Shown: positions 22,991 to 24,985 of the stretch, piece after piece | Numbering within the stretch: position 1 is the stretch's first letter | How the letters are laid out: each line of letters begins with the position of its first letter | From: an uncultured Clostridia bacterium | GTDB taxonomy: Bacteria; Bacillota; Clostridia; Oscillospirales; CAG-272 | Assembly: GCA_947304475.1 (NCBI GenBank) | Contig: CAMZBE010000003.1 | Location: forward strand, 1 to 24,985 | Reading direction: 5' to 3' | DNA: 24,985 nt | Notes under the pieces: model-generated | Database searches by the model: none | What the model saw: only the letters and a program-made list of their open reading frames with translations | What the model was told of the DNA's origin: nothing | Made by a program: the position numbers and the translations under genes

Positions 22991-23014
22991 CGCGCTTTCT
23001 TACAAGAAAGCGCG
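22991..23014 (-). other. Hairpin just 3' of trpS
   Basis: CGCGCTTTCT (22991-23000) pairs with AGAAAGCGCG (23005-23014) around TACA, 12 nt past the trpS stop. No T run follows on the minus strand, so it may stabilise the mRNA end rather than terminate. Confidence 0.4.
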
Positions 23015-23025
23015 CGTGCCCTTCG

Positions 23026-24021
23026 TTAGTTCACGAAACCAATTTTTCTTCTTACTTTGGACAAGGTTTTTCGGGCGTAGTAGGACGCCTGCTCGGCGCC
23101 GGACTTCATGACGGTTTCGAGGTAGGTTTTATCGCCCATCAGGCGGTTGAACTCGTTTTGCACGGGGAGCAGGGCGTCGGCGGTCACTTCGCCGACGGCG
23201 GCTTTGAAGTCGCCGTAGCCCTTGCCGGCAAACTCGGTTTCGATCTCCTCAAACGATTTGCCCGAAAAGCAGGAGTAAATGGTCATCAAATTCGAGACGC
23301 CGGGCTTGTCGGGCGAGAAGCGGACCTCGGAACCCGAGTCGGTGACGGCGCGCTTGAACTTGCGCAGGATCTCGTCGCGCGGATCGAGGATGCGCACGAC
23401 GGCGTTGGGGTTGGGATCGGATTTCGACATCTTCAAGGTCGGTTCCTGCAGCGACATGATCTTCATGCCGGACTTCGGGATATAGGGTTCCGGAACGGTG
23501 AAGGTCTCGCCGTAGACCTGGTTGAAGCGGTCGGCGATATTGCGGGCGAGTTCCAGGTGCTGTTTCTGGTCGGCGCCGATCGGCACCAGATCCGCCTGAT
23601 AGAGCAGGATATCCGCCGCCATCAAGGTCGGGTAGGTGAACAGTCCGGCGTTGATATTGTCGGCGTGCTTCGCGCTCTTATCCTTGAACTGCGTCATGCG
23701 CGAGAGTTCCCCGAACATGGTGTAGCAGTCGAGGATCCAACCGAGTTCGGCGTGCGCCGGCACGTGCGACTGCACGAACAGGACGTTTTTCTCGGGATCC
23801 AGCCCCGACGCGATATAGAGCGCCAGCGTCTCGTAGGTGCGGCGGCGCAACTCCGCGGGGACCTGCCGGACGGTGATCGCGTGCAGGTCGACGACGCAGT
23901 AGAAGGGCTTGTATTCCCCCGCAAACGCGGAAAAATTCTTGATCGCCCCCAGATAGTTTCCGATGGTCAGGTTGCCCGAGGGCTGCACCCCGGATAGTAC
24001 CGTTTTCAAATCTCCGATCAT
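23026..24021 (-). CDS. trpS: Tryptophan--tRNA ligase
   Basis: 331 aa, normal length for bacterial TrpRS. Class I signatures are present: PSGNLTIGNYLGA (14-26, the HIGH-type TIGN) and KMSKS (197-201). VVDLHAITV, YPTLMAADILLYQADLVPIGADQKQH (129-154) are typical of the family. It charges tRNA-Trp in the cytoplasm. GGAG lies about 8 nt upstream of the ATG. It begins 12 nt after the aminotransferase stop and is probably cotranscribed with it; no T-box leader can fit between them. Confidence 0.97.
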   Translation of the reverse strand: MIGDLKTVLSGVQPSGNLTIGNYLGAIKNFSAFAGEYKPFYCVVDLHAITVRQVPAELRRRTYETLALYIASGLDPEKNVLFVQSHVPAHAELGWILDCYTMFGELSRMTQFKDKSAKHADNINAGLFTYPTLMAADILLYQADLVPIGADQKQHLELARNIADRFNQVYGETFTVPEPYIPKSGMKIMSLQEPTLKMSKSDPNPNAVVRILDPRDEILRKFKRAVTDSGSEVRFSPDKPGVSNLMTIYSCFSGKSFEEIETEFAGKGYGDFKAAVGEVTADALLPVQNEFNRLMGDKTYLETVMKSGAEQASYYARKTLSKVRRKIGFVN

Positions 24022-24033
24022 GTCACATCTCCG

Positions 24034-24985
24034 TTATTTCGTCATTTCGCGCGCGAGGTCTCCGAGGATCGCGACGCCCTTCGCCAACTGCTCGTCGGTC
24101 GGGGTAGCGTAGGTCACGCGGAAGGCGTGCGCGGTGTATTGCTGCGTGTCGGTGGCGAACGCCGTGCCGGGCACGACGGCGACTTTTCTCTCCATCGCGG
24201 CTTTCACGAAAGGAAGCAGATCAATCCGCTCGGGCAGGGTGCACCACACGAAAAGACCGCCCTCGGGGCGCGTAAAACTGACCGCGGCGGGGAAGTTGAA
24301 CTCCATCGCGCCGAGCATGATCTCGCACTTCCTGCGGTAAAGATCGCGAATGGTCTTCACGTGCGCGTCGAAATCGCGCTCGGTCATGAAGCGGTGGCAG
24401 AGCATCTGGAAGAGCAGGTTGGTGTGCACGTCCTCGGTCTGCTTGCAGACCGTCATTTTGGCGATCACGGCTTTCGGCGCGACGGCGAACCCGACGCGCA
24501 TCCCCGACGAGAGGATCTTCGAGAAGGAGGAGGCGTAGACCACGATCCCGTCGTCGTCCATACTCTTGATGGTCGGAATATCCTCACCCGAGAAGCGCAG
24601 TTCCCCGTACGGATTGTCCTCCAGGATCATTACGCCGTACCGTTTGGCGAGGCGGTAGATCTCTTTCCGTTTGGCATATGACGTGCAGATGCCGGCAGGG
24701 TTCTGGAAGTTCGAGATCACGTAGATCAGGCGGGCGCGAGGCTCGCTTTTCAGTTTCTCTTCGAGCAGTTCGATATTCATACCGTCGTTTTCAAGCGGTA
24801 CGCCGACCACCCTCGCGCCGACGCCGCGGAAGGCGTTCAGGGCGCCGATGAAACTCGGATCTTCGCAGATCACGGCGTCACCGGGATCGCAGAACACGCG
24901 GCACGCCAGTTCCAGCGCCTGCTGCCCGCCCGAGGTGATCAGCACGTCGTCGAAATCGCGACCGACCGAGAAACGTTCTTTCTGC
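24034..24985 (-). CDS. PLP-dependent aminotransferase, fold type I (5' end outside window)
   Basis: 316 residues of the C-terminal part; the reading frame runs off the right edge. TSGGQQALELACRVFCDPGD, NFQNPAGICTS, LEDNPYGELRF and the PLP-lysine motif SSFSKILSSGMRVGF (K within SFSK) place it with the LysN/2-aminoadipate and MocR-type branch of class I/II aminotransferases. RPEGGLFVWCTLP near the C-terminus agrees. The substrate is not determined by sequence. Whether an N-terminal GntR domain exists cannot be seen here. Confidence 0.9.
   Translation of the reverse strand, partial: QKERFSVGRDFDDVLITSGGQQALELACRVFCDPGDAVICEDPSFIGALNAFRGVGARVVGVPLENDGMNIELLEEKLKSEPRARLIYVISNFQNPAGICTSYAKRKEIYRLAKRYGVMILEDNPYGELRFSGEDIPTIKSMDDDGIVVYASSFSKILSSGMRVGFAVAPKAVIAKMTVCKQTEDVHTNLLFQMLCHRFMTERDFDAHVKTIRDLYRRKCEIMLGAMEFNFPAAVSFTRPEGGLFVWCTLPERIDLLPFVKAAMERKVAVVPGTAFATDTQQYTAHAFRVTYATPTDEQLAKGVAILGDLAREMTK

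Noticed and set aside
24022..24033. T-box riboswitch ahead of trpS.
   Set aside because: Only 12 nt separate trpS from the upstream aminotransferase gene, too short for a T-box; any such leader would be outside the window.

Overview
The window looks like a chromosomal segment of an uncultured, spore-forming, high-GC member of the Clostridia (Bacillota), probably a gut lineage. The evidence is a dipicolinate synthase pair (dpaA-dpaB), a Rex repressor, a DnaD-domain protein next to a DnaC/DnaI-type helicase loader, strong GGAGG-type ribosome sites, sigma-A promoters with 17-18 bp spacers, and secreted lipoproteins carrying Cys-pair modules. The taxonomic placement is inference; no rRNA gene is present.

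Layout. (1) 1-160: a terminator and an array of octamers separated by small hairpins. (2) 160-1611 (-): a metallo-beta-lactamase-fold / glycerophosphodiesterase fusion. (3) 1761-2513 (+): a lipoprotein with an L,D-transpeptidase (YkuD) fold that lacks the catalytic Cys. (4) 2519-4104 (-): a translationally coupled pair, a small membrane-anchored protein and an anchored ComEC-like MBL hydrolase. (5) 4369-7116 (+): a large heparinase II/III-type lipoprotein with its own promoter and a perfect palindrome in the leader. (6) 7117-7521: non-coding, repeat-rich. (7) 7522-9517 (-): an AAC(3)-family acetyltransferase and an HD-domain dNTPase, overlapping. (8) 9623-19706 (+): a 10-kb block with one visible promoter and one visible terminator: galU, rimI, tsaD, rex, dnaD-like, dnaC-like, then two tandem paralogous secreted tyrosine-phosphatase-like lipoproteins. 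(9) 19710-21117 (-): dpaA-dpaB. (10) 21261-22283 (+): a KDG-kinase-type PfkB sugar kinase. (11) 22284-23025: non-coding and dense with repeats and terminators. (12) 23026-24985 (-): trpS and the 3' part of a PLP aminotransferase gene.

How the parts may work together. The core genes cover UDP-glucose synthesis, t6A tRNA modification, S18 acetylation, NADH/NAD+ sensing, replicative helicase loading, spore dipicolinate synthesis and Trp-tRNA charging. Around them sits an envelope layer: four predicted lipoproteins and two membrane-anchored extracytoplasmic proteins. Three of the lipoproteins (the lyase-like protein and both phosphatases) share related HTH/CxxC modules. A uronate-releasing lyase and a KDG kinase would fit one catabolic route, although they are 14 kb apart.

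The most unusual material is non-coding. Two octamer/hairpin arrays each lie just 3' of a minus-strand gene. A second composite element starts at the same distance (27 nt) after the stop codons of both the lyase-like gene and the KDG kinase gene, with conserved hairpin positions but different stem sequences. One copy is interrupted by a 113-bp repeat that recurs 342 bp downstream.
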